The position numbers were made by a program, and so were the translations under genes. Of a stretch of 64,000 nucleotides of DNA, positions 17,422 through 27,280 are shown piece after piece. Where the stretch lies: contig JAMCTG010000005.1 in the NCBI GenBank assembly GCA_023379005.1, positions 248,001-312,000 on the forward strand, written 5' to 3'. Source of the DNA: Candidatus Babelota bacterium. Lineage in GTDB: Bacteria; Babelota; Babeliae; Babelales; Babelaceae. Positions within the stretch are counted from its first letter, which is position 1, and each line of letters opens with the position of its first letter. A model generated the notes under the pieces. The model ran no database searches and had not been told where the DNA came from. It saw only the letters and a program-made list of their open reading frames with translations.

Positions 17422-17850
17422 TTATAGTAGTTTAAACATGTATTCAAACGACTTAGTCTTCTCTAGACTACAAACTTTTTCTAATGATCGATCTACTAAT
17501 ACAAGAGAATTATAAAATACTAATAAGCTTCCAAATGGCAGCGCATGAATCATTGATGTGCTTAATTTTTCTTTTTGTCCGAATTTTAATATCACAAAAC
17601 CATATAAATACGCTAACGCTTCTACAGAACCAATTAAAATTGCTGTTTTTTTATTATTTTTTGTCCAATTAATAATATTTTTTTTTGTGATTTTACAGTT
17701 ATTAATTAGCTGTTTTCTTTTTTCATCAGTTTTTTTGATAAATTTTTCAATATTTTGTTTATTACAAATTTGTTTCAGAAAACTTTTGTTTTCTTGAGAA
17801 CAAATAAAAGAAGAAAAAAGTAAAGTTGTTAAAAGTAAATATATTTTCAT
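17422..17850 (-). CDS. Array member P: secreted/membrane protein
   Basis: 142 residues with AGGAT before the ATG. Signal peptide MKIYLLLTTLLFSSFICS, a Lys-rich helix, then INWTKNNKKTAILIG (NKK in place of HKK), a hydrophobic helix ending LYGFVILK, and MIHALPFGSLLVFY, in which LPFG replaces the P-x-x-G motif. Function unknown. Confidence 0.75.
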   Translation of the reverse strand: MKIYLLLTTLLFSSFICSQENKSFLKQICNKQNIEKFIKKTDEKRKQLINNCKITKKNIINWTKNNKKTAILIGSVEALAYLYGFVILKFGQKEKLSTSMIHALPFGSLLVFYNSLVLVDRSLEKVCSLEKTKSFEYMFKLL

Positions 17851-17857
17851 AACTTTT

Positions 17858-18226
17858 TTATCCTATAATGTCTTTGATTAATCTGCTTAATTTTTCTCCT
17901 GTAGATATCATTCCATACGGAAATGCTTGCTTCAAACAAAAATAATTATTTTCAAATTGTTTTCTATATTTTAAATCGTAAAACCCATGAATATAAATTG
18001 CGCAAAAAACTACAGATAATCTGTTACGTTTTATAAATCTGAATGTTTTGTTATTTTTAACAAAATTTTTTATTTTATCTTGCATCCCAGAAGCTTTTTT
18101 TTCAGTTTTTGAAAAATATGCATCAATCTTATCAAGAAAAGAATGTTCAGCAACTGGCTTTGGAGCTTTTCCAAATGCAAAATAATTAAAAACAAGCAAT
18201 AAAAAAAACAATCTAGTGATTAGCAC
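17858..18226 (-). CDS. Array member Q: first gene of the array
   Basis: 122 residues, starting at a GTG with a strong GGTGGGAA site. Hydrophobic signal MLITRLFFLLLVFNYFAFG, then a Lys-rich helix, NKTFRFIKRNRLSVVF, a helix ending HGFYDLKYRK (compare GFYDLK in member G) and AFPYGMISTG. It is the promoter-proximal gene: a TTGAAA-N16-TAAAAT promoter lies 36-63 bases upstream. Confidence 0.77.
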   Translation of the reverse strand: MLITRLFFLLLVFNYFAFGKAPKPVAEHSFLDKIDAYFSKTEKKASGMQDKIKNFVKNNKTFRFIKRNRLSVVFCAIYIHGFYDLKYRKQFENNYFCLKQAFPYGMISTGEKLSRLIKDIIG

Positions 18227-18261
18227 GTTGTTCCCACCATTTTTGCTAAATACAAATTCTT

Positions 18262-18289
18262 ATTTTACAGTAGATTATTTTTTTTTCAA
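18262..18289 (-). promoter_or_regulatory. Predicted promoter of the 17-gene array
   Basis: Read on the minus strand: TTGAAA (18289-18284), a 16-base spacer, TAAAAT (18267-18262), about 36 bases before the GTG of member Q. No other comparable promoter was obvious between here and the terminator at 12078-12125, so most of the array may be one transcript. Confidence 0.55.
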
Positions 18290-18360
18290 ATGCCCTAGAA
18301 CATATATTTTTAAATATTTTGGTTTTATGCTATTTGTATTTAAATCAACAGTAAAGATTG

Positions 18361-18894
18361 CTAATTCGAAATAGTTATTATTGATCTGTTTAGACTTTCT
18401 CCCTCAAGATCTACTTGAATTATATATCTTTTATAATTAGGAGATTGTGATTCATATTCTTTGTGTGATTTTACAATTTTTTTTCCATCTTTTGATATGT
18501 CTGTATCAACTGACGAATAAAACTTATTATCTCTTTTAAATAGTTGGGAATAAATATTTAGAAAATATTCTAGATGGGCTTGAGGATTTGAAATATCAAT
18601 GAATTTAATTTTGTCTGCATTTTTTACAAATTTTAATTGTGCAACATTTTTTGACAATGAAGGCTCTATATAATCTTCAATTTTTAATTTAGTTACTGAT
18701 TTATCATCAATAACTAAAGTTTTTGAAGAATTTATGGTCGTAATATATTTTCCATCAATAGTTAATACAAAATTTTTACTTGTACCATTATGGATTTGGG
18801 TAAGATAAAATTCGGGAATATTGAGATTTTCAATTTCCATGGTTGTAATTTTATAAGTAAAAAATATACATCCTAAAAATAATAATTTTTTCAC
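18361..18894 (-). CDS. Secreted protein of unknown function
   Basis: 177 residues from a GTG start with AAAGG upstream. Signal peptide (MKKLLFLGCIFFTYKITTM), then a mature part opening MEIENLNIPEFYLTQIHNGT, with many short beta strands (YITTINSSKTLVIDD). It lacks the array's basic motif and helix, so it is not an array member although it lies just upstream. The N-terminal mature region resembles the strand pattern of the small secreted pair at 3.7-4.4 kb. Confidence 0.7.
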   Translation of the reverse strand: MKKLLFLGCIFFTYKITTMEIENLNIPEFYLTQIHNGTSKNFVLTIDGKYITTINSSKTLVIDDKSVTKLKIEDYIEPSLSKNVAQLKFVKNADKIKFIDISNPQAHLEYFLNIYSQLFKRDNKFYSSVDTDISKDGKKIVKSHKEYESQSPNYKRYIIQVDLEGESLNRSIITISN

Positions 18895-19032
18895 TGCAAA
18901 ACCTTTATATCTTTATTATTATTCTAAATTAAAATATAGAAGAAAGTAAAATGGATAAAAAAGCATAATCAATTTAAAAACTCATAATTTTTAATTGATT
19001 ATGCTAAATGGAGGTATGTTTAAAAAAACATA

Positions 19033-19212
19033 TTATCTTGATTTTTTAGGAACTTTGGCTCCTGCTTTACGGGCCTGTGATAATCCTATTGCAATAGCTT
19101 GTTTTCTACTTGTTACTGTTTTACCTGATTTACCACTTTTTAATTGCCCTTTTTTGTATTCATGCATTGTTTTTTCAACCTTTTCTTGGGCTTTTTTACC
19201 ATAGCGAGCCAT
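19033..19212 (-). CDS. DUF6496-like small basic protein
   Basis: A 59-residue gene on the minus strand with AAGGA before its ATG. It begins MARYGKKAQEKVEKTMHEYK, continues with GQLKSGKSGKTVTSRKQ and ends with AIAIGLSQARKAGAKVPKK, the hallmark of the DUF6496 family of small Lys/Arg-rich proteins found widely in bacteria. About one third of the residues are basic, which suggests nucleic-acid binding, but no function is established. The opposite-strand frames here are shadows. Confidence 0.8.
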   Translation of the reverse strand: MARYGKKAQEKVEKTMHEYKKGQLKSGKSGKTVTSRKQAIAIGLSQARKAGAKVPKKSR

Positions 19213-19396
19213 ATTTTTTCCTTTTTTCTATATTTCTAATTTCTAGTATAATTTATTTAAAATACAAAAATCAATATTTATTAATATTAGAATTGTTATT
19301 TAAATAGGCCATTTTCTTTAAACCTTAAGAACCTTTTAATAAAATCAAGATAAAGCTAGAATTTTTTATATTGACCAATAATGAGGTTTTAGGGGT

Positions 19397-20233
19397 ATGG
19401 ATATGCAAAAATTCTTTTTAACTATATTGTTATTTTTCTTATATGTTCAGAGCATGGAAAAAGAAGAAATAGTTACAACTGAACTGAATCAAGATACATA
19501 TATGGAAATAATTTCAAACGCTTTGCAGGCTATGCCTTTAGGCCTAGGAAATCAACCATCAATTCCAGAAATAAATGAAAATATTTCTCGAATTTCTAAA
19601 ATTCTAGAAACCAGAGCGAATCTTTTATTAACTTATACAGATTTTTATGCATTAAAACAATTTATCGATTCTAAAACAATAGAAACTTTAAAGAATTATG
19701 ACAAAAGAATATTAAATATTTTTTTGATTAAGTTAGTTAATATAAAAGATATTCAAGATAGGGCAACATTGGGAAATCTATTAGTTCAATCAGGAGCTGA
19801 TCCTAGTGCTGCATTTCAGGAAAATCAAATTAAAGAATTTATAATCGAAGCTTTAAAAAATAATGACATAAGTTGGGTCGAATTTTTATTAAATAATAAT
19901 TTAAATCCAAATTTTACGGTAACAAAAACAAAATATCCTTTGAGTATGGCATTAAAAGAAATTAATAAATATCCTAAATCAGTGTTAATACTAGTTAAAT
20001 TATTGTTAGATAAAGGTGCAAATCCATTAATTGATATAGCATTAAAAAAAGATAGTAAAAATAAAGTCATCAAAAAAGATACTATTTTTAATTTATATGC
20101 GCCAAAAAAAGAAATGCAAATTAAAAAATTAAAATTAGATTATAGTACTTCAGAGGCTGCTGAAGTCCTTAAGCTTTTAAATGAAGCAATCAATAATATT
20201 AAATTATATAAAATGGCAGGTCTGATTAAATAA
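19397..20233 (+). CDS. Secreted ankyrin-like protein 1 of a tandem family of four
   Basis: 278 residues. A signal peptide (MDMQKFFLTILLFFLYVQSM) is followed by an acidic segment. The body holds ankyrin-like units: LLVQSGADPSAAFQEN, then EFLLNNNLNPNFTV, then LVKLLLDKGANPLIDIALKK, with the typical L-L-x-x-G-A-x-P turn. The C-terminal YAPKKEMQ and STSEAAEVLKLL recur in all four paralogs. Ankyrin repeats bind proteins, and exported ankyrin proteins of intracellular bacteria often meet host targets; that role is inferred here. AGGGGT precedes the start. Confidence 0.8.
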   Translation: MDMQKFFLTILLFFLYVQSMEKEEIVTTELNQDTYMEIISNALQAMPLGLGNQPSIPEINENISRISKILETRANLLLTYTDFYALKQFIDSKTIETLKNYDKRILNIFLIKLVNIKDIQDRATLGNLLVQSGADPSAAFQENQIKEFIIEALKNNDISWVEFLLNNNLNPNFTVTKTKYPLSMALKEINKYPKSVLILVKLLLDKGANPLIDIALKKDSKNKVIKKDTIFNLYAPKKEMQIKKLKLDYSTSEAAEVLKLLNEAINNIKLYKMAGLIK

Positions 20234-20379
20234 CAATATTTTCTTATTTTATAAAATTTTTATACTTAAATCTTTTCATATAGAAATAATTTAATAAAAA
20301 ATCCTTATTCTTATTGTACATTGACTGTTTGTAATAATATGCTAATCTAAAATAAAGTCATTATTTATGGAGGTAAATT

Positions 20380-21252
20380 GTGAATAAATTTCTATTATTT
20401 AGCATTTTATTGCCCGTTTCATTATTTTGCATGGAACCTGTTCCAATGGGAAAAAATGAAGTTGAGTCAAGCCCAAGACAAATGATCCCAGGTTTAATAA
20501 ATGATGTTTCTCGAATTATTATTACAGCTCAGCCAAAAAAATTGGGGGAGAAAGCTTTAATCCCAGAAATAAATGAACAAACAGAGGCAGTTAGAAACAT
20601 ATTGAATAATCGTTCAATACTATTAACCACTTCTAAATCATTTTTGAGTCAAAAAGATTTTCTGGATAAAATCGCAATTGATCAATTAAAACAGTTTGAT
20701 ACAAGAATTTTAAATACATTTTTATTAAAACTTCACGATGTTAAAAAAGATATTAATGGAAAATTAATTTTGGCAGATTTACTTATTAAATCCGGTGCTG
20801 ATCCAAAAACTTTATTCACTGAAAAAAATATCAAACAAGATGTCATTGAAGCGGTACAAAAAAATAATACGCTCTGGCTTGAATTTCTTTTTAAAAATAG
20901 ATTAAACCCAAACTTCTCATCTTCTGGCGAAAGATATGCTTTATCCAGAGCTTTAAAAATGGTAAAAACACATCCACAAGAATCATTAAAAGTTGTAAAA
21001 TTACTTTTAGAAAAAGGCGCTAATCCATTAATGAAAGTTACTTATCGATCACTTGAAGATAGGGTAATGATAATTGATTCGCATAGCGTAGATACTATCT
21101 ATAATTTATTTGCTCCTAAAAGAATTAAAAAAATAACCAAAAATGGGGTTCAAAAAGAATATAGTTCTCCTGAAGCAAAAGAAATAAAAAAACTTTTACG
21201 TAAAGTTGTATACAACATAGATAAATATAAACAAGTTGGATTAATTGATTAA
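20380..21252 (+). CDS. Secreted ankyrin-like protein 2
   Basis: 290 residues, starting at GTG with GGAGG upstream. Signal peptide ending SLFCMEPVP. Repeat units: LLIKSGADPKTLF, LEFLFKNRLNPNFSS and VVKLLLEKGANPLMKV. The block DNRSIL/TTSKSFLSQKDF-type and the tail SSPEAKEIKKLL match the other members. It follows gene 1 after 146 bases and is coupled to gene 3. Confidence 0.8.
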   Translation: MNKFLLFSILLPVSLFCMEPVPMGKNEVESSPRQMIPGLINDVSRIIITAQPKKLGEKALIPEINEQTEAVRNILNNRSILLTTSKSFLSQKDFLDKIAIDQLKQFDTRILNTFLLKLHDVKKDINGKLILADLLIKSGADPKTLFTEKNIKQDVIEAVQKNNTLWLEFLFKNRLNPNFSSSGERYALSRALKMVKTHPQESLKVVKLLLEKGANPLMKVTYRSLEDRVMIIDSHSVDTIYNLFAPKRIKKITKNGVQKEYSSPEAKEIKKLLRKVVYNIDKYKQVGLID

Positions 21253-21253
21253 G

Positions 21254-22171
21254 ATGTTTAAATATTATTTAATTTTTTTATTATTCAGCGTATTTAACTT
21301 ATTCTGTATGGAATCTGGAAATGTAGATATTCAACAAACTGAATCTCAAATTATTCCAGGATTAGTAGATGATGTTTCTATAAAAATTATTGAAGATTCT
21401 TTACAAATAGCTTTTGATGAAAATCCAGCGAAAACTACTTCTATCGAAAATTCCCTAGAAAAAATAATGAATTTATTAAATCAATGTGCAAATTTAATGC
21501 GCACGTCAAAATCATTTTTGTCTGCTCAAAAATTTATAGATACTAAAACTATTGAAATTTTAAAACAACAAGACAACAAATTATTGAATCAAATATTTTT
21601 ACAATTAAATAGTGAAAAAAAAGAAATTAAAGATAGGTTAGTACTCGGCAGTTTATTGATTCAGGTAGGTGTTAATGCTCAACAAACGCCTCTACTAGAT
21701 TTCCATGAAAAAAATCGTGAATTTGTCCAGGAAGCTATTAAACAAAATGATACTCGCTGGTTAGAATTTCTATTAAAAACTCATAACTTACACATAAATT
21801 ATTTAATAAATATCAGAGGTGTAAATAGAACATTTGCTAATTATGAACAACCATTGGCTACTGCTTTCAAATTAGTAAAAAATTATCCTACTGGATCATT
21901 AAAAGTTATACAATTGCTTTTAGATAATGGGGCAAATCCTTTTAGTATTCCATTCGACAAAAAAAACAATCCAAAATATAAAAACATTATGCAATTATAT
22001 GGTCCAAAAAAAGTTAAAACTATTGCTAATCCACTTGGAGCGTACAGATCTCCCGAAGCTGCTAAAATAAAAGAATTATTAATTGAATTTGCAAAAGCAA
22101 ATCCTCATCGAGTAATAGAAAGCAGAAAAGCAAAAGAAATAGTCAAAAAAAATGGCGGCCTAATTTTTTAA
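21254..22171 (+). CDS. Secreted ankyrin-like protein 3
   Basis: 305 residues from the ATG at 21254, one base after the stop of gene 2; a TTG at 21245 overlapping that stop is the alternative. Signal peptide MFKYYLIFLLFSVFNLFC, mature start MESGNVDIQQ. Units: LLIQVGVNAQQTP (a degenerate turn), LEFLLKTHNLHINYL and VIQLLLDNGANPFSIP. The first unit has lost the Gly-Ala-Asp-Pro turn, so this copy has diverged more than its neighbours. Confidence 0.78.
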   Translation: MFKYYLIFLLFSVFNLFCMESGNVDIQQTESQIIPGLVDDVSIKIIEDSLQIAFDENPAKTTSIENSLEKIMNLLNQCANLMRTSKSFLSAQKFIDTKTIEILKQQDNKLLNQIFLQLNSEKKEIKDRLVLGSLLIQVGVNAQQTPLLDFHEKNREFVQEAIKQNDTRWLEFLLKTHNLHINYLINIRGVNRTFANYEQPLATAFKLVKNYPTGSLKVIQLLLDNGANPFSIPFDKKNNPKYKNIMQLYGPKKVKTIANPLGAYRSPEAAKIKELLIEFAKANPHRVIESRKAKEIVKKNGGLIF

Positions 22172-22211
22172 AATTAAAAAAAACAAAATCAAATTTATGG
22201 AGTTTAAAATT

Positions 22212-23222
22212 GTGTCTAAATTAATAAATAAATATATTTTAAATATTTTATTGCCAATTTCGTTATCTTGTATGGAATCTGAAAATATAGATATCCCAAA
22301 AGAAGTGGGTGAAATTGTTGCAGATATTACTTCTTCATCACTTATTGAAGATACATTACGTTTGAAACCTATCGTACTTAGTGAAAACCCATCCCGCAAA
22401 GAATTAAATAAATCTGCGAAGAAAATTATAGAAATGTTTAATCATCGTGCAAATCTATTAAGTGTTTCAAAAGGTGTTTTATCTGAAAAGACATTAATTG
22501 ATGCCAAAGTATTGGAAGTTTTAAAACAACAGGATAAACGATTACTAGCTCATTTATTTTCAAGATTATATTACGTTAAAAATATTAATAATAAATTAAT
22601 GTTTGCTGACTTTTTGGACAAAGCAGGTGCCATTGATAAGTTTATGTCTTTTATTGATCCCAACAAAATTCTTTGGGTGAATAATGCCGAACAATTATTT
22701 ACACAATCTGGGCTTAAGCAAGCAATAATTGAAGCTGTAAAAAAAGAAGATACAAGATGGTTAGAGTTTCTATTTAAAAATGGTTTAAAAGCAAACCATC
22801 AAGCTGGAAGAAAATTCCTTCCTCTAGGCTTTGCAGAAAGATATCCTTTAACTAAAGCTTTAAACTTAGTAAAGACTCATCCAAAAGGATCGTTAAAGGT
22901 TGTTAAATTACTGTTAAATAGAGGAGCAGATCCATTAATAGATGTACATTATTGGGGATTATCATCTTGGCTTATTACTCCATTGTTGCCGCCTTATACT
23001 TTAATTTTGTCTCCGCCTGCTACTGACAATATTTATAGTGTATATAGTCCTAAAAGAGAATTAACTTTAAAAAATAAAAAATTAGTTCGCGATTATAGCT
23101 CTCCTGAAGCAGAGGAAATTAAAAAACTTTTGCGTGACAGAATTAAAAATGAACCTTTAAATAGGCAAAAAAACAAATTATCGTATAAAATACTTGGATA
23201 TTATGGTGGTGCAAAAAAATAA
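22212..23222 (+). CDS. Secreted ankyrin-like protein 4
   Basis: 336 residues if read from the GTG at 22212, which I prefer because GGAG lies at 22200 and gene 2 uses the same GGAG-then-GTG arrangement; the ATG at 22197 would overlap that ribosome site. Signal peptide ends ILLPISLSC, mature start MESENIDI. Units: FLDKAGAIDKFMS with an insertion, LEFLFKNGLKANHQ and VVKLLLNRGADPLIDV. It also has an inserted proline-rich loop (LLPPYTLILSPPATD). Confidence 0.78.
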   Translation: MSKLINKYILNILLPISLSCMESENIDIPKEVGEIVADITSSSLIEDTLRLKPIVLSENPSRKELNKSAKKIIEMFNHRANLLSVSKGVLSEKTLIDAKVLEVLKQQDKRLLAHLFSRLYYVKNINNKLMFADFLDKAGAIDKFMSFIDPNKILWVNNAEQLFTQSGLKQAIIEAVKKEDTRWLEFLFKNGLKANHQAGRKFLPLGFAERYPLTKALNLVKTHPKGSLKVVKLLLNRGADPLIDVHYWGLSSWLITPLLPPYTLILSPPATDNIYSVYSPKRELTLKNKKLVRDYSSPEAEEIKKLLRDRIKNEPLNRQKNKLSYKILGYYGGAKK

Positions 23223-23271
23223 TTTTCTATAAGAGAGAAAATATTTTAATTTATTTTTAAAATCTTTAAAC

Positions 23272-23303
23272 AAAAAACCCCGGAATTTAATCCGGGGTTT
23301 TTT
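23272..23303. terminator. Bidirectional intrinsic terminator between ankyrin-like genes and groEL
   Basis: AAAAAACCCCGGA and TCCGGGGTTTTTT form a perfect 13-base stem with a six-base loop. A-run and T-run flank the GC core on both strands, so it can end both the plus-strand ankyrin-like genes and the minus-strand groES-groEL transcript. Confidence 0.92.
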
Positions 23304-23312
23304 AATTTCTAA

Positions 23313-24968
<1,656 letters not shown>

Positions 24969-24981
24969 TTATTTTGATGTT

Positions 24982-25269
24982 TTATTTTTCAATGACGCCT
25001 AAAATTTCATCTTCACGAATAATGAGATATTCTCCGCCAGCTTCTGTGCCTGCATATTTACCAAAAAAAACTACGTCGCCAACTTTTACATACAAAGGAA
25101 TAGTTCTTCCCTCTGTAGTAACACGACCTGTGCCAACGGCAATAACTTTGCCAGTTTGAGCTTTTTCTTTAGCAACATCAGGAATTATAATTCCACCAGC
25201 TGTTTTATCTTCATGTTCTAATCTTTTTATTAAGACTCTGTCCCCTAATGGACGTATTTTTTCAATCAT
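24982..25269 (-). CDS. groS: Co-chaperonin GroES
   Basis: 95 residues, the usual GroES length. [20 protein letters not shown] opens the protein; the mobile loop is [16 protein letters not shown] and the end is [15 protein letters not shown]. It caps the GroEL ring. I looked for the CIRCE heat-shock operator (TTAGCACTC and its complement) between this gene and its promoter and did not find it, so HrcA-type control is not supported. Confidence 0.97.
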   Translation of the reverse strand: MIEKIRPLGDRVLIKRLEHEDKTAGGIIIPDVAKEKAQTGKVIAVGTGRVTTEGRTIPLYVKVGDVVFFGKYAGTEAGGEYLIIREDEILGVIEK

Positions 25270-25305
25270 TGTTCACCATTGTAATGCTATTTTTATTAAT
25301 AAATT

Positions 25306-25333
25306 ATTATACAGTAAACATTTTTTTTCGCAA
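25306..25333 (-). promoter_or_regulatory. Predicted promoter of groES-groEL
   Basis: On the minus strand, TTGCGA (25333-25328), a 16-base spacer and a perfect TATAAT (25311-25306), about 37 bases before the groES ATG. It resembles the uvrB promoter. No heat-shock operator is visible. Confidence 0.6.
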
Positions 25334-25343
25334 TTATCCCTCG

Positions 25344-25469
25344 ATCTCTCGATACAAAATTTCTACGAAATTTCACTCGATATGATTCTAGAAATTCAAT
25401 CAGGGTCAAACTATTGGTACTGTTACTCTTATTAATCATCTCGAGTGCCCGAAGGGTGTATCGAGAGAT
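25344..25469. repeat. Long-range inverted repeat next to repeat copy 2
   Basis: ATCTCTCGATACA at 25344-25356 and its exact complement TGTATCGAGAGAT at 25457-25469 enclose about 100 bases that contain further TCGA words. The right arm ends one base before repeat copy 2 begins, so it may be the left boundary of a larger element. No gene is visible inside. Confidence 0.7.
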
Positions 25470-25470
25470 G

Positions 25471-25633
25471 GGCGCTCAGAAAACTACCGGATTTTATTCA
25501 TTATAAGTTTTGAGTGTTTGAAAACCCAAAACCTTTTAGGTTTCGTGGGTTTGAGTTGCAAAACGTTGAGGGATGCAAGGGAAAGTTGCCGCCCTTTCTT
25601 GATAATCTTTGGGCGCGCAAAGATTATCGAAAA
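25471..25633 (+). repeat. Dispersed repeat, copy 2 (about 163 bp)
   Basis: Second copy of the element at 4652-4810. It ends in a perfect 11-base hairpin: GATAATCTTTG and CAAAGATTATC around GGCGCG. In copy 1 the third pair is C-G where this copy has T-A, a compensating change that argues for a conserved structure. The opposing frames 25484-25798 and 25518-25772 run through it and are not credible genes. With the inverted repeat before it, it fills the 456-base gap between groES and rpe. Confidence 0.85.
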
Positions 25634-25725
25634 GATTTTAATGAGTTCAATTACTTTAAATCTTGATCCAAACAAGCTAATTAAATTAATATTAGCAAAG
25701 ACAACTTTAATAAAATTGGAGACCC

Positions 25726-26367
25726 ATGGTAATTTATCCTTCCATAATTTCCTCAGATCTTTTAAATATTGAAAAAGAAATTGAATCCTTAGAGCCATAT
25801 GTTGAAGGATTTCATATCGATGTTATGGACTTTCATTTTGTACAAAATCTTACTTTGGGTCCTGACTTTGTAAATAAGATTCGTAAAATTACCAAAAAAA
25901 AATTGTTTGTGCATTTAATGGTAGAAAATCCAAGTAAATTTATCGATCTTCTTAATTTACAAGAACAAGATATTATTTCTTTTCATATAGAAGTTGAAGA
26001 AAAACTTGAAGATGTCATTAAACAAATACATGAAAAAAAACTATTTGCTTCTCTTGCAATAAAACCAAAAACAGAATTAGAAACAGTAATTCCTTATGGT
26101 AGAAAAATAGATCATTTACTTTTAATGACTGTCGAACCTGGATTTTCCGGTCAAAAATTTTTGCCAGAATCTTTGGAAAGGATTAAATTACTTAAATCTT
26201 TAATGGATATTAATCAATTTAGTTTCCCAATTGGGGTAGATGGTGGAATAAATAAAGATAATATTAAAGAGCTTTCAAAATTAGGTATACATGATGCTGC
26301 TGCTGCAACAGCAATTTTTAAATCAGAAGATAGAATAAAGGCTTTAAAAGAATTGCAAAATTTATGA
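25726..26367 (+). CDS. rpe: Ribulose-phosphate 3-epimerase
   Basis: Interconverts ribulose-5-phosphate and xylulose-5-phosphate in the pentose phosphate pathway. A 213-residue TIM barrel: IYPSIISSDLLN, metal and catalytic block HIDVMDFHFVQNL (30-42), FVHLMVENP, MTVEPGFSGQKF and GVDGGINKDNI. The catalytic H30, D32, D35 are present, but the usual Gly after MD is Phe and the usual Pro before N is Gln, a mild departure at the active-site loop. GGAG precedes the ATG. It overlaps the next gene by four bases (ATGA). Confidence 0.93.
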   Translation: MVIYPSIISSDLLNIEKEIESLEPYVEGFHIDVMDFHFVQNLTLGPDFVNKIRKITKKKLFVHLMVENPSKFIDLLNLQEQDIISFHIEVEEKLEDVIKQIHEKKLFASLAIKPKTELETVIPYGRKIDHLLLMTVEPGFSGQKFLPESLERIKLLKSLMDINQFSFPIGVDGGINKDNIKELSKLGIHDAAAATAIFKSEDRIKALKELQNL

Positions 26368-27260
26368 AAAAATTATTATTACTTTTAATTTTTATATCGG
26401 CAAAATGTGAGGACAATAAATTCGTAATTGGAACTTGGCCTCATGGTTTTTTTTCATCCTTTTTTGCCGTATTAAATAATCTTGATTGGTGCGATAAAAA
26501 TAATAAAATTCCAGTTGTCGTTTGGGATGGGGGTTATTATTTTGTTCCAGAAAAATTTAATGGAAGCAATAATGCTTGGGAATATTATTTTGAACCAATT
26601 TCTAATCTTTCTTATTCTGAAGGAGATTCTATAAGAAAAGAATATGGAGCACCAAATGCATTTGCTTTCCCACATATTAATCCTAACCAAGAAAACCGCC
26701 AACGTGCTCATGCTGTAATTCAAAAATACATAAAAATTAATCCGATTGTACAAAAGAAAATTGATGATTTTTATAAACAAAATATGGAAGGCAAAAAAAC
26801 AATAGGTATTCATTTACGCGGAACAGATAAATGTTATGAAATTAAACCAATAGATCCTGATGAATTTTTTAAAACTGCTAATAAATTTAAAGAAGAATAT
26901 CAATTTTTAGTAGCGACTGATGAAGAAAATTTATTAAAAGAAGCGATTAAAAAAATTGAAGGTAAAGTAATTTATTATCCTTGTTATAGATCTCCAAATA
27001 AAATGCCAATTCATTGTAGAAGCCCAAATAAAGCACAGGTAGGAGAAGATGTTTTAATTGAGACAATCTTACTATCAAAATGTGAAAAATTAATACATTC
27101 AATTTCTAATGTTTCTACGGCAGCTTTATTTTTTAATCCAGAACTTGAAAGTATTTTTTTTAGTTCATCTGCGCCGCAACCAGAAGAACTGCTAAAACAA
27201 GCAGAGCCATCTAAAAAAAAGAAACAAGAAAAAAAATCAAAAAAACACAAAAAGAAATAA
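26364..27260 (+). CDS. Secreted fucosyltransferase-like glycosyltransferase
   Basis: 298 residues with a signal peptide (MKKLLLLLIFISAKC). GIHLRGTDK (148-156) matches the donor-binding H-x-R-x-x-D-K motif of the alpha-1,6 / NodZ / peptide-O-fucosyltransferase superfamily, and VGEDVLIETILLSKCEKLIH with ISNVSTAALF matches the later nucleotide-sugar region. The last 25 residues are nearly all Lys, Ser and Gln. An exported sugar-nucleotide-dependent enzyme is unusual, since donors are cytoplasmic; it could work inside a host cell. Coupled to rpe by a four-base overlap. Confidence 0.7.
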   Translation: MKKLLLLLIFISAKCEDNKFVIGTWPHGFFSSFFAVLNNLDWCDKNNKIPVVVWDGGYYFVPEKFNGSNNAWEYYFEPISNLSYSEGDSIRKEYGAPNAFAFPHINPNQENRQRAHAVIQKYIKINPIVQKKIDDFYKQNMEGKKTIGIHLRGTDKCYEIKPIDPDEFFKTANKFKEEYQFLVATDEENLLKEAIKKIEGKVIYYPCYRSPNKMPIHCRSPNKAQVGEDVLIETILLSKCEKLIHSISNVSTAALFFNPELESIFFSSSAPQPEELLKQAEPSKKKKQEKKSKKHKKK

Positions 27261-27280
27261 GAAAATAAGGCGTTCAGAAT

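Noticed and set aside
17484-17797. Plus-strand frames opposite array members
   Set aside because: AT-rich Leu/Phe/Ile translations without ribosome sites, lying fully inside better-supported minus-strand genes.
25270-25340. CIRCE heat-shock operator upstream of groES
   Set aside because: No TTAGCACTC with its complement is present; only a plain promoter-like pair is visible.
25484-25798. Opposing open frames through repeat copy 2
   Set aside because: They follow the repeat and are not kept in copy 1; the structured-repeat reading explains the conservation better.
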